Source: JACKHO01 sp041398745 (GTDB lineage: Bacteria; Planctomycetota; Planctomycetia; Planctomycetales; Planctomycetaceae). From it: DNA of 64,000 nucleotides. A model generated the notes under the pieces. The model was not told the origin of the DNA. It worked only from the letters and a program-made list of their open reading frames with translations, and did no database searches. How positions within the stretch are numbered: position 1 is the first letter of the stretch; every line of letters begins with the position of its first letter. The DNA lies in contig JAWKUB010000006.1 in the NCBI GenBank assembly GCA_041398745.1, positions 620,001 through 684,000 on the forward strand. Direction: 5' to 3'. The position numbers and the translations under genes are program-made. This document shows positions 41,003 through 50,056 of the stretch, in pieces.

Positions 41003-41471
41003 CTATCCCGCCACGTTCAAAATTCCCGAATTTATTCGAGGATTTCTTCCACCTTCAAACGCATTCTTGCCTATGCTGGGCGACATTCCAAACTCAATTA
41101 ACCATTTCCGACAATTCGTAGCGGTTCGCGGCGGTGTAGTAGGGACTCAGGGGTTGGGTACTTGTTCTTGCCCAGCAAAAGCACATCTCCGTACTTCCTG
41201 ACTTGCTCTCCTGGGCGGCTCCGGAAAACCGAGAATATGTGAGACAGTAGATTTCAATGGCCCGGCCATCTGTTGTAGAGAGCAGGTTCATTGAATCGAG
41301 TTGCGAGCAGACGGAGTTCCATTCCTCATGGGCGATAGGGTCTTCTTTGACGAGCGGACATTCGGGCCAGCCTTTGGGGCATCAGGGCCTTGCTGTGTTT
41401 CCTCGTCGTTTGACGGATCGCCTCTCAGGTCCACTTGAAGTCTGGTCGGTCGTGTGGTTTTCCTTGGGCAT
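41003..41471 (-). pseudogene. terS: Terminase small subunit (P27-like), frameshifted
   Basis: Starts MPKENHTTDQTSSGPERRSV at 41471. It continues after a base shift APKGWPECPLVKEDPIAHEE, WNSVCSQLDSMNLLSTTDGR and AIEIYCLTYSRFSGAAQES, then YGDVLLLGKNKYPTP and EFGMSPSIGKNAFEGG. This is the P27/TerS pattern: 'P.P..L...A...W......l...gll...d...l..yc..y.r' then 'eFGltP.sR'. About 156 residues. It recognises phage DNA for packaging. It is not adjacent to terL. Confidence 0.78.
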
Positions 41472-41689
41472 GTGGGTATGAATGCTCCTTGACATAGATT
41501 CAGTAGCGATAACAACTCCTTCAAGCTAATTGATTCATTCTGACAAGTGGACTCGTAAGTCAGATTGATGAATTCCACGGTCGCGATGCTGAGCTGGGGA
41601 TCTTCAAGCAAACATCAAAAGAAGCAATTCTTGCAATTTCGATCAGTCGATAGTTGCGGACCATCACTTCTGGTCGATAATGCGAGTGA

Positions 41690-42804
41690 TGCTTGAAGGT
41701 TTCAACACCGGCTTATCCGTTGCCCATTGGCGATGTGTTCAACTGGAGATGAACCATGGCAACTTGCCAAGAAGCTAATCCACCATTTTCGCCACGTCAC
41801 AGAGAAGAAGGTTGTCGAGTGGGGATTTGACCTAAAAGGGTTGCATGGAAAGAAACAAAACAGCAAGTGAGCTTTTCGGGTGACGATCACATTTCGGCAT
41901 TGATTGAACTCTTAAGTTGAATTGTCTAGCAGCGGCAATCTTGATTATCTCGTTGCATGTTCGATGAGTCACATATGCCCTAACTCACTTGTGCAGACCA
42001 GTGAACGCTGAAAGAGAGGCTGTAGAACATGACGGAGTACCAAACATCAGGTTCATAGCTGCTGGCATCGACCCGTTCGTGAGTCGCATGATTCAGTACG
42101 ATTCAGGGATCGGAAGAGCATTTCAGTGTCATATTGCATTAACCCCATGGGACGTAGACACAACTCGGTCATTCGTTGAGGAAAACTGGGGTCAATCATC
42201 GACAATGCAAACGCTGAAGGCAACAAACGAGATCACCTATTCAGACGGCCTGTCCAACGTGATCTACCGATTGTCGGGTGGATTCCTTTGGTGCAGTTGT
42301 TGGGGTCCTATCTGGTGCGTCACGAGAATGCAGTGCCAGCAGCTCACATGATCAACGGACAAGTTGGTGCATTACGAGAGGAGTCATATGCGCTGCAAAG
42401 ATAAGATATGATTTCGATCAGAAGCATTGGACTTTCTGAATCGATGGCAAGAGGCATACCAGCAGATCGTTGGAGTCTCTAAACTGAAGTACCGTCGACG
42501 AACTACCTGCCAAAATTTGATTCACATGCGGGGATCGACAGAGGTGAAGTAGTTTCTTGACAATGGGTACATCTTACGAAAGACAAAGACTTTTACCGAC
42601 TCACAGGTGAGCTGCTGATGTACATTCTTGCTTGAAGACGGAGGGGAGGCTGCCCTCAGCGCAAGAGAGCAGACGATACTTTTTTCGCAAAGGAGGCAAG
42701 GCGAACGCTATGGTCATGCTGAGAATGACTTCGACGATGATGACTTCGACGATGATGACTTCGACGATGACGACTTCGACGACGACGATGCTGGAGGCGT
42801 GTAA
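41690..42804 (+). pseudogene. AAA/STAND-type ATPase with acidic FDDDD-repeat tail
   Basis: Readable pieces are STGDEPWQLAKKLIHHFRHV, VPNIRFIAAGIDPFVSRMIQ with YDSGIGRAFQCHIALTPWDV, and, after one base shift, RLSGGFPLVQLLGSYLVRHE. The 'ir.i.aG......r......R....i.l.pw' and 'sGGfP..vQlLG.yl' blocks are typical of Orc1/Cdc6-like or STAND ATPase domains. The protein ends in four near-perfect FDDDD units followed by AGGV and a stop at 42804. No clear Walker A was found, probably because the 5' part is damaged. The start near 41690 is uncertain. Confidence 0.5.
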
Positions 42805-42901
42805 ACGACTGTTGAGAAAGCTACCCCCCCCACCCCAATAATGCACCGAAAATTGGAACGGGCAGGGTTGTTGTCCGTCCTTCTCCCCTGTGAGGGATTT
42901 T

Positions 42902-43613
42902 CATGGCCCTGCCTTGGAGCAAGTACGAAAGCGATTGGCGGATACTGCTGTCAGTGCTGACGGAACGGCTGCACCGTGCAGATGATGAGGCCATGCCTTT
43001 CTTGGAAGTCTCTGCTGCCGAATTGTTCGAATACACATCCTCCGTATTCTTCCGGCACTACTTCGCAGATCGACTAGGAACCAAGAAGTATGACATTGCC
43101 ATCTGCTGCTCGGTAATGAAAGTCGCCATGCAGAACGGTGACATCAAAGTGGCTGGTCCAATCGGCATGGACGACGCTTCATATCGTGTTCGGTATGCCT
43201 TGCCACGCTTGGATCGTAAGGTGAAGCATCACTTCACTGTTGATCGTCTCACGGTTGGCGATAGCTATGATCGTTGGTCGCTGGCGAAGTATTGGGGACT
43301 GTCAATGTCCACGGCTCTACTAAAGGGCATTCTTGCTCCGCTACGAGCGCAACTGGTCATGTTGTTTGTCACCGAGGATCGTTTTCCTTCTCGGCGGCAC
43401 AATGGCAAGACCATTTGGTTCCGAGTTGAATGGGATCATCGCTATCAAAGACTCGCTGACTCGAAGCGACTAGAACTTTCCGTGTTCCTGTTTTGGCGTC
43501 CGCAAGATGAAACTGAATTCGTGTATCATGGAAAAGTGGAATCTGTATCATCCCAGAGGGTGGGAGATGAGATTCAGTTTGAGTTGCGTTTAGAGGAGGG
43601 GAGCCGTGGCTGA
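42902..43613 (+). CDS. Intact hypothetical protein, 236 residues
   Basis: MALPWSKYESDWRILLSVLT to RLEEGSRG, uninterrupted, in contrast to most genes around it. It has an N-terminal helical part, a central Arg/Lys-rich stretch (RLDRKVKHHFTVDRL) and a beta-rich C-terminus. There are no transmembrane helices and I recognise no motif. It overlaps the next gene by 8 bp and forms a two-gene operon with it on the plus strand, against the direction of the virion genes. This position and orientation suit an accessory (moron) operon. Confidence 0.8.
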
Positions 43614-44481
43614 CGAGTGGCTCACTGTTGCCGAAGCATCGAGACTGTTCTTGGCGTCTGAAACGACCATCAGAAAGAGGGTGAAGTCGGGCGAACTCAA
43701 TGGTCGCCAGCTTCCCCAAAAGGGCAAAGATGTCCTGCATGTAGCCAAGTCGGAGCTTGCCAAGCTGTTTTGTTTGCGTGTTGAAGATGCTGAGACCATT
43801 GATGAAGTAATGGCAGGTCAGTCAAAGATGGCGGCGCTGCTCAAACTGTCGGACAACAATCTCGTTGCCACTCTAGTCGGTGTTGCTGCCGCAGCGGCTC
43901 TCCCGTTGATATGGCAATGGTTCCGTGAATGGTCCATTGGGGTTCTGGGGCTTGACGAGGATACGTCGGACGCAAGTTTGATCGAACAATTTGACGAGAA
44001 GTTTGACTCGGGCGAGACCGTCAAAATGCAGTTGGAGCGGAGTATCGACGTGACCTATAGAAACTCGGACACACTCGCAGTTCAAGATGATCTCGATTCA
44101 ACACAGCACGGCGGTCCATCTCGCTTGGATGGATTCCGAAATCCATCCAAGCGAAAGCGGCTACGAGTTCCCGTGATCGAGATGGACCGCATGCTGTTAG
44201 CGACAGTGCTAGGACCGCCGCCAGAGGACGCTACTCCAGAAGAACCGCTTGGGAGTTCAGGGGTAGAAGGAGTAGTCGAGATTATTGAAGAGATTGTGAA
44301 TACCTTTTGTAGATCGATCACCGAAAGATCACCAGGGTCAATAGAAAAACTGGCGAATACCGTAAGTTCAATGGAGGAGAGTGATTTTGGCCAAACGCAT
44401 TCCATTGGATTCGAAGAACAGTCCGATCAACTGATTCAAAGGATTTCGCAAATTACGGGCATGGATCTGGTCTGCCTTTGA
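43606..44481 (+). CDS. HTH (excisionase/MerR-like) protein with transmembrane helix
   Basis: GTG start at 43606 behind GAGGAGGGG. Residues 5-45 (WLTVAEASRLFLASETTIRK, then RVKSGELNGRQLPQKGKD) form an HTH_17/excisionase-type helix-turn-helix. A hydrophobic helix follows at about 85-104 (LVATLVGVAAAAALPLIWQW), then an acidic linker and a helical C-terminus. A membrane-tethered DNA-binding protein is implied; alternatively the HTH has become an interaction module. A perfect 15-bp inverted repeat (44121-44154) sits inside the gene and keeps the frame. Intact, 291 residues. Function unknown. Confidence 0.75.
   Translation: MADEWLTVAEASRLFLASETTIRKRVKSGELNGRQLPQKGKDVLHVAKSELAKLFCLRVEDAETIDEVMAGQSKMAALLKLSDNNLVATLVGVAAAAALPLIWQWFREWSIGVLGLDEDTSDASLIEQFDEKFDSGETVKMQLERSIDVTYRNSDTLAVQDDLDSTQHGGPSRLDGFRNPSKRKRLRVPVIEMDRMLLATVLGPPPEDATPEEPLGSSGVEGVVEIIEEIVNTFCRSITERSPGSIEKLANTVSSMEESDFGQTHSIGFEEQSDQLIQRISQITGMDLVCL
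44121..44154. repeat. Perfect 15-bp inverted repeat inside a coding region
   Basis: TCGCTTGGATGGATT, loop CCGA, then its exact complement. It is read in frame as SRLDGFRNPSKR in the HTH-transmembrane gene. Such a strong hairpin within a coding region is unusual. Confidence 0.9.
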
Positions 44482-44543
44482 AAATCTGATCCATGTGTTA
44501 TGAAGGTTTCAACTGCCCTTGATGGGCTGAGGAGACCTTTGAG

Positions 44544-44831
44544 ATGACGAAGAAACGACGGAAGCGGCACACGCCGGAGCAGATTGTAAAGAAGCTGCGG
44601 GACGCCGACACTATGCTCAACGCCGGTCAGGATGAGGCGGCGGTGCCGTGGTACTCTGGAGATCGCGAGGCGACACTGGCGAGATGGCGGAAGCAGTATG
44701 GCGGCATGAAGTCCGAGGAGGCGAAACGTTTGAAGGAACTGGAAGAAGAGAACAAACGCCTCAAGGAAATCGTGGCCGAGAAGGAATTGGACATCAGAAT
44801 GCTCAAGCACGTGGCATCAAAAAACTGGTAA
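44544..44831 (+). CDS. IS3-family transposase OrfA
   Basis: MTKKRRKRHTPEQIVKKLRD begins the HTH_Tnp_1 helix-turn-helix. RWRKQYGGMKSEEAKRLKEL and EEENKRLKEIVAEKELDIRM form the leucine-zipper region leading to LKHVASKNW. Residues about 32-42 (AAVPWYSGDR) do not fit the family and look like a pair of compensating base shifts. OrfA normally combines with OrfB by -1 frameshifting to give transposase. Confidence 0.85.
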   Translation: MTKKRRKRHTPEQIVKKLRDADTMLNAGQDEAAVPWYSGDREATLARWRKQYGGMKSEEAKRLKELEEENKRLKEIVAEKELDIRMLKHVASKNW

Positions 44832-45650
44832 GCCCTTCTCGAAAAACGCATCGCGGTGCAGCAGCTCCAGGAGGAGTTTGACGTTCCCAGCGTCGAGCCT
44901 GTGACGTGCTGGACCAGCCACGCAGCACACAGCGTTATGAGCCTCAGCCTCGCCATGATGAAATGGCTCTGGTGAAAGCGATGCCTGGTTGGTGAGGCAG
45001 CGTCCCGTTTCGGCTATTGCCGAATTGGACGCCTGCTGCGCGACGGTTGGCGAGTGAGTGACACGCGTGTACCGTTCAGGGCGTCGAGAAGGGCTGAAAG
45101 TCCCCAAAAGAAGCGAAAGAAGCGTCGTCTGGGAACCAGTGAGAATGGTTGCCATCGACGCCGAGCCGAGTTCAAGAACCATGTCTGGTGCTGGGACTTT
45201 GCGTTTGATTACACGACCAATGGCGTGATGCTGAAGTGGCTCTCGATCATCGACGAGTACACCAGAGAGTGTGTGGCCCTGAATGTTGATCGCAGCGTTG
45301 GCCAGCGAAGATGTCATCAACACCTTGGCCAGGCTGTTTTCCGAAAGAGGAGTTCCCCAATGTATTCGTAGCGACAATGGCCCGGAGTTCATCGCGAATT
45401 CGATTCGTCACTGGCTGACGAAACCTGCTGCGGAAACGTTGTACATCCAGCCGGGTTCTCCTGAGAATGGCTACGCCGAGAGCCCACAGTCGCTGCGATG
45501 AATTTCTGGCGATGGAAGAATTCGAAAGTCTCCAGGCCGCACGCACCCTGACTGCCGCCTGGAGGGATGGGACAAGCAATCACCACCGCTCCCCACAGTT
45601 CGCTGGACTACCAGACCCTGTTGACTTCAGATGTATGGGCGTTGTCCTGT
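44830..45650 (+). pseudogene. IS3-family transposase OrfB, frameshifted
   Basis: DDE-domain pieces appear in different frames: HVWCWDFAFDYTTNGVMLKW (first Asp), LSIIDEYTRECVALNVDRS, GVPQCIRSDNGPEFIANSIR (second Asp) and SPENGYAES (Glu). It ends near 45650. At least four base shifts, so no active transposase as read. Confidence 0.8.
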
Positions 45651-45838
45651 TCGGCCTACGGCCTCACTCCAACAACACACCGGAGATTCCCTAACCCAAC
45701 CTTCATAACCCCTGGTACAACTTTTCCAGGCATCCCAGATCATTCCCGAGTTGCAGCAAGTCTCATTTCAATTTCAATACGAGAGTTCATTGCCCGTCAA
45801 TTCCATGGGCAAGTGATTCTGAATCAAACACGGAGTGC

Positions 45839-46168
45839 TTATTTGATCCCAAGAGTGGCCGATTTCGATAAACTTTCCTCCTCCACCCCATGACACCGCC
45901 GACACAACGTCCTCAGATTCGCCAGTGAGTACGCCTGCTCTGGACCCTGCTTTCTCGGAACCACATGGTGAACATGCAGGTCGAGATGGGTCCGGCATCG
46001 TTCACAGACCGAATTGACCTTGAGCTTCAATGAACGAAGTTTGAGCCACCGAGAGCGATGATACCAGTTGATGTCGTCCCGACGCTGCTGGGAGACAGTG
46101 ATGGCAAATGGATTGAATGTCGAGACCTTCTTGGGCATACGGTATGTATGCAACCGGACCCGATTCAT
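45839..46168 (-). CDS. HNH endonuclease
   Basis: 109 residues with CERC...LDLHVHHVVPRKQ... ANLRTLCRRCHG, the complete HNH motif (HH, Asn in LANL, His in RCHG) with two CxxC zinc-binding pairs. Phage HNH proteins of this size usually act with terminase in DNA packaging, though here the gene lies near the integrase, away from the terminase genes. The start ATG overlaps the upstream DUF542 stop (ATGA). Intact. Confidence 0.85.
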   Translation of the reverse strand: MNRVRLHTYRMPKKVSTFNPFAITVSQQRRDDINWYHRSRWLKLRSLKLKVNSVCERCRTHLDLHVHHVVPRKQGPEQAYSLANLRTLCRRCHGVEEESLSKSATLGIK

Positions 46169-46374
46169 CGCTGTGGATCATCGCATCCGTCATCAATGAC
46201 TTGGTGAAGTTTCGATAGCACGAACTGCACATCGAGTCCCTGCTCCAGACAAGCGAACTCCAGTGATTTCCCGCCACACGAGCAGTCGATCCCCAAGTCC
46301 TGAAAGATGGCCAGCGTTTCAGGGTGGTCGATGATCCAATCAGGCACAGACGTTTCCAACGAACAATCTGTCAT
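46165..46374 (-). CDS. DUF542 (ScdA N-terminal-like) small protein
   Basis: 69 residues from the ATG at 46374, preceded by GAGAAG. The motif VPDWIIDHPETLAIFQDLGI then DCSCGGKSLEFACLEQGLDV is the DUF542/ScdA_N domain, with conserved Cys residues (C-S-C-G-G, then A-C). This domain heads iron-sulfur repair di-iron proteins but also occurs alone in planctomycete-type genomes. The longer open frame upstream crosses a palindrome and is not used. It overlaps the HNH gene by 4 bp. Why a prophage carries it is unknown. Confidence 0.72.
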   Translation of the reverse strand: MTDCSLETSVPDWIIDHPETLAIFQDLGIDCSCGGKSLEFACLEQGLDVQFVLSKLHQVIDDGCDDPQR

Positions 46375-46445
46375 GGCTGCTTCTCGGGCTTGAACGAGAG
46401 ACCTGTCTTCAGGCTGGCGACGAACGGGACGAGGGTACTTGGAAG

Positions 46446-46463
46446 ACCTGTCAATTGACAGGT
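46446..46463. repeat. 18-bp palindrome, copy 8
   Basis: ACCTGTCAATTGACAGGT, exact; it contains the integrase stop codon (PVN then TGA) and precedes the DUF542 gene. Confidence 0.95.
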
Positions 46464-48066
46464 AATTCAATCCCTGCCGCCGCCAGTTTCTCCATGAGTT
46501 CCGGTGTGAGTTCGATGGTCTTGGTGGGCGGTTCACAGAAGCCAAACTCAGCCCCAAGGTGAGCGATAGCTTTGTCGAGTTCCTTGCATGGCTCACCGTC
46601 ATTGAATGAGTAGTGAATCTTGGCTGTCGTACTGAGACTTTCCCCCAAGTAGATTTCATCAAGGAGTCTTTCACGACGTTCCACAAATGTGCTACCTGTC
46701 TTTCGGACATAATCGAGTCGCTTCTCGCCCAGACCATACTTGTCTCGATTCCTGCCCCACCACGTCTTGATGCTGTCTTCAACTTGGTTCCCAGCATGAT
46801 TGGTGAAGACAAACTTTTCGTGATCGCTCTTGTGTCGTTCGATGAGTTCAATCGTTGTGTCCCAAAGTGGGTACGAAACGACTGGTGCGGTGTCCTGCTG
46901 GTTCAACTTGTTGCGCTGGATGACAAGTCGCTCTTCACTGAGTCGCAGGTCACTCCATTGAAGTTCTGAAACATCAACATGCCGAAAGCCGCAGTTGAGC
47001 ATCAACATGACATAGCATGGATATGCTTCGGGCAGATTGTCGAGAGCGGCTTTGATTTCGCTTCAGTGTCCAGAGCATTGCTTCTTGGCTTCAATGAACT
47101 CGACCTGTTCCCTCTGGTTCACGAAATGAGTGTTCGCCAGTTGAAAGATTGGTCGGCAGTTCCAATTCGCAAGACTTCTTGGAAGCTGCCCATCTCAGAA
47201 ACATACGAACAGCCTTCATGTACTCCATCTTGGTTTTGCGACCGAGCGGCTTGCCAGTCACAACATGCTTCGCATCGTCAAGGACAAGTTCGTAGGACTC
47301 GACCCAATCATTGTCGAGCGTCGTGATGTGCGCCGACAGATTCACGTTTTCTCGGAAGTGTCGTAGTTTGTGCCTGCGGTCCTTGGCTGTGTCTGGGTCA
47401 ATCAATTTGCCAGCACGATCATCAACTCTTCCCAAGTAGGCGTCATGCCAATGCTGAACTGTTTGAGGCTGCTTGACCTGCGAGGCATCCTGCATTCTTT
47501 CAATTCGGTCCTGCCATTTGACAGGTAAGTCATAAGTGATTGTTCCGAAGCTCGTCCCTTCGACTGCACCGCTCGGAAGTCTCCAGTCCTTCTGTGGCTT
47601 GATGCCAGCGAACTCTTGCAGGAACGGTTTGCTGAGGGTGCCTGCGGCGATTCGTTCGGGCAATTGTGGTGAAACCAGAACTACGTCAACCATGTCGAGG
47701 AAAGCGTCAACATCACGCTTGAGTTGAATTTCGGTCCTCGGGCATCCGAATTTGTCCCAATAACTTTTGACAATTTGGAAGAGTTTTTTTGTGGTGCTGC
47801 CAGACTTCAGCATGAGGGCGTTCGTTGTCCAATTCGGCTTTGAGTTCGACGAGGGCTAACAGCGCTTGCTCGTAGCCTTGCTTGGTGTTGGGGTACTTGA
47901 AGTAGTACAGCTTGCCGATGTACTTCTTCCAAGACTTCCTTGCGGCAAACCATGTCAGTTCCAGTTTGACACCGCCTGCTTTGCACTTTTCGGAGTATCC
48001 TTGAGCCATTTCCGCCTCAAATTCATGGGGAATCGGATTGGATACATCTGTATCCAATTCGGGCAA
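46451..48066 (-). pseudogene. int: Prophage tyrosine integrase, two frameshifts
   Basis: Three frames join to one protein. The N-terminal SAM-like part is FAARKSWKKYIGKLYYFKYP. The core-binding part is QTVQHWHDAYLGRVDDRAGK and TKMEYMKAVRMFLRWAASKK. The catalytic part has NCGFRHVDVSELQW (first Arg region), LDYVRKTGSTFVERR (second Arg) and AKIHYSF (probable Tyr). It ends ELPVN with the stop inside a palindrome copy (46446-46463). It lies beside attR and reads inward. The ATG at 48009 is an alternative start clear of the arm-type sites. Breaks occur near 47.75 and 47.05 kb. Confidence 0.82.
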
Positions 48067-48088
48067 ATTCTACGCAGAAATTGGATAC
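48036..48088. promoter_or_regulatory. Putative integrase arm-type sites, right end
   Basis: GATTGGATAC at 48036-48045, GTATCCAATT at 48050-48059 and AATTGGATAC at 48079-48088 match the decamers at the left end. They overlap the first codons of the longest possible integrase frame, which could allow autoregulation and suggests the true integrase start may be the downstream ATG at 48009. Confidence 0.6.
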
Positions 48089-48138
48089 ACAGGAGTCGTA
48101 AAACCCAGTGTTTTCTCATGTTTTTTCGAAGGCTCCCC

Positions 48139-48184
48139 TGACTGGGGGTCAAGAGGTCGCAGGTTCAAATCCTGTCGTCCCGAT
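48139..48184 (+). other. attR core (46-bp partial tRNA-Pro copy)
   Basis: Copy of the 3' 46 bp of the tRNA-Pro locus, lacking the acceptor 5' strand and D arm, so not a tRNA gene. It lies about 70 bp upstream of the prophage integrase start and 117 bp before a second integrase on the other side. It may therefore serve as right end of one element and left end of the next. Confidence 0.9.
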
Positions 48185-48300
48185 TTGTGGAAGTGGTGAA
48201 TTGCAAATGGTTTGCGTCACCTCTTCTGCTTCCTGAATTCTGTTCACTACCACTTTTCTACCCGCGCAACTCTTTGAAAGAAGAGTGAAGGGAGTGAAAA

Positions 48301-49371
48301 ATGGCGAAACGGAATCGGGTTCCCAAGTATGCTTTGCATCGAGCCACCGGGCAGGCTCGTGTGCGGATCCAAGGGAAGGATCATTATCTCGGTGAGTACA
48401 ACTCACCGGAATCGAAGCAGCGGTACCGTGTGCTGATCGAGCAGTGGAAGCTGCAACAGAGGGCGTTTGAATACCCGGAGATGTCGGTTGGTGAACTGGC
48501 GCTGCTGTATTTGGAGCATGCACAGAGCTACTACGTCAAGGATGGACAAGTCACGAGCGAAGTCAGCTGCATCAAGGCGGCACTGCGGCCATTGATCCGA
48601 CTCTTTCGAAACTGTCTCGTCAGCGAATTCTCTCCGTCGAAGCTTAGGCGGACTCGGGACGAATTCATCTCCTCCGGCGTGACCCGCTACACCATCAACA
48701 AGAACATCGGGCGAATCGTCCGGATGTTTGGCTGGGCGGTCTCCATGGAGTATTCCCCGCCCCACATTGTTGCCGCATTGCGGGAAGTGGACGGACTCAA
48801 AGCCGGGCGTACTACCGCCCCTGAATCTGATCCCGTCAAACCTGTTTCTCTAAGCGATGTCGACGCAATTCGGTTGTGTCTCGCCGAACCGCTTTGGGGA
48901 GCGATTCAATTCCAACTGGCGACTGCCTGCCGACCTGGGGAAGCACTGTCTCTGAGGATGTGTGACGTCAATCGAACGGGCGATGTCTGGACGTATTGCC
49001 CGGAACAACACAAAACGCAGCACCATGGGAAGAAGCGGACCATTCTGATCGGCCCCATGGCCCAGCAAGTTCTTGACGACTTCGACACGGAAGACGACAC
49101 CGCGTTTGTTTTTGCCGTTCCGAACACGGAGGGACGGTCTGCATACCGTCGTCACTCGTATACGGTGGCTGTACGGCGAGCGTGCAAGAAGGCAGGTATT
49201 CCGGTCTGGCGACCGAATCAGCTGCGGCATACGGCCGCCACGGCTATTCGTCGTGCTGCCGACCTGGAAACGGCAAAGACGATTCTGGGCCATTCTGAGA
49301 TTCGGATTACCGAAATCTACGCCGAGCGCGATTTGGACAAAGCCCGTCAGGTCATCGCTCAAATCGGTTGA
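48301..49371 (+). CDS. Tyrosine recombinase/integrase of a second element
   Basis: 356 residues, uninterrupted. An N-terminal core-binding domain is followed by a catalytic domain with Arg211 (ACRPGEALSLR), Lys region HKTQHHGKKR, QLRHTAATAIR with Arg309, His331 in ILGHSE and nucleophile Tyr340 in TEIYAERD. It lies 117 bp after the tRNA-derived repeat and reads away from it, the arrangement expected if that repeat is the left end of a second integrated element. It is clearly different in sequence from the prophage integrase. A hairpin follows the stop. Confidence 0.92.
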   Translation: MAKRNRVPKYALHRATGQARVRIQGKDHYLGEYNSPESKQRYRVLIEQWKLQQRAFEYPEMSVGELALLYLEHAQSYYVKDGQVTSEVSCIKAALRPLIRLFRNCLVSEFSPSKLRRTRDEFISSGVTRYTINKNIGRIVRMFGWAVSMEYSPPHIVAALREVDGLKAGRTTAPESDPVKPVSLSDVDAIRLCLAEPLWGAIQFQLATACRPGEALSLRMCDVNRTGDVWTYCPEQHKTQHHGKKRTILIGPMAQQVLDDFDTEDDTAFVFAVPNTEGRSAYRRHSYTVAVRRACKKAGIPVWRPNQLRHTAATAIRRAADLETAKTILGHSEIRITEIYAERDLDKARQVIAQIG

Positions 49372-49390
49372 TGATTCTGCTGAGTGTATT

Positions 49391-49427
49391 CAGGTCACAA
49401 CCGCTGCTCCGCAGTGGCTGTGACCTG
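49391..49427 (+). terminator. Hairpin after the second integrase
   Basis: CAGGTCACA...TGTGACCTG with inner CTGC/GCAG pairing, 20 bp past the integrase stop. There is no good T-run (GATTTCG), so it may be a weak terminator or a stability element. Confidence 0.5.
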
Positions 49428-49615
49428 ATTTCGTGTTCCGGCGGTGAATTCCCCGGAGATCTCAACACATGACGCGACACTCCACGGGCCACGCAGTCGT
49501 TCAGGGCGGTCCGTCGTTTCTCAGGTGTTTGCAGAACTGCGCAACCCCATAAGCAGATGGTAGAGGCGACGTCATGGTGACGCGTCGGATGAACATTCCA
49601 GTAAGGATGACGCTT

Positions 49616-49930
49616 ATGAACTCCCCACCTTCCACGGACCCGTTCGAATTCAAGCACATTGACCTGGAGCACGACAAGCTGGTTCCGATTCAGGAACTCT
49701 GCCAGGCAAGACTGGGCAAGACCATGTCGGCAGCCACAATTTGGCGATGGACCTCACAGGGCAATCGCGGAGGCCGCCTGGAGGCCGTGCGTGTCAACGG
49801 TCGCTGGTACTCCACCACTGCCGCTTTCGCAGCATTCCTGATGGGTCAAACGAAAGCCCATCTCACGAATCGTACGGAAAGAGACTCAACTGCGATGGAA
49901 GATCAACTTTCTGCTGCCGGTTTGTTGTAG
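49616..49930 (+). CDS. DUF1580-like small DNA-binding protein
   Basis: The start at 49616 follows AAGGATGA; earlier in-frame ATGs lack such a site. 104 residues with IDLEHDKLVPIQELCQARLG, then ATIWRWTSQGNRGGRLEAVR and GRWYSTTAAFAAFLM. This is a MerR/excisionase-like helix-turn-helix resembling the planctomycete-restricted DUF1580 family ('l..a......r.....h..T..RW...G.rG..Le...vg....ts..al..f'). Directly after an integrase it probably serves as directionality factor or regulator of the element. Confidence 0.65.
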   Translation: MNSPPSTDPFEFKHIDLEHDKLVPIQELCQARLGKTMSAATIWRWTSQGNRGGRLEAVRVNGRWYSTTAAFAAFLMGQTKAHLTNRTERDSTAMEDQLSAAGLL

Positions 49931-50056
49931 CGCAAGTTGCCTCTTTCTGTTTTCGCTTGCGGACGGATGCTGCGAGCGTTTCATCGGATGGCGCTGAAGC
50001 ACAATGCGAGCAGCAGTTCAAAAAACCTTCTAAATCTATTCACCTCCTACTAGAGA

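Larger units (their letters stand above)
44488..45719 (+). mobile_element. IS3-family insertion sequence, about 1.23 kb
   Basis: The left end near 44488 (CCATGTGTTATGAAGGTT) and the right end, 45689-45719 read on the minus strand (TGTACCAGGGGTTATGAAGG), are imperfect inverted repeats sharing TTATGAAGGTT. Between them lie orfA and a broken orfB. It begins seven bases after the stop of the HTH-transmembrane gene. Exact ends and target duplication could not be confirmed. Confidence 0.7.

Noticed and set aside
42695..42795. Short tandem repeats as a CRISPR array
   Set aside because: The unit is a 15-bp contiguous coding repeat (FDDDD) without spacers.
46165..46851. 228-residue minus-strand frame as one gene
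   Set aside because: Only the last 69 codons show a conserved domain (DUF542); the upstream part overlaps the integrase in another frame and crosses a palindrome.
48139..48184. A second tRNA-Pro gene
   Set aside because: Only the 3' 46 bp of the locus are present; acceptor 5' strand and D arm are missing, so it is an attachment-site copy.
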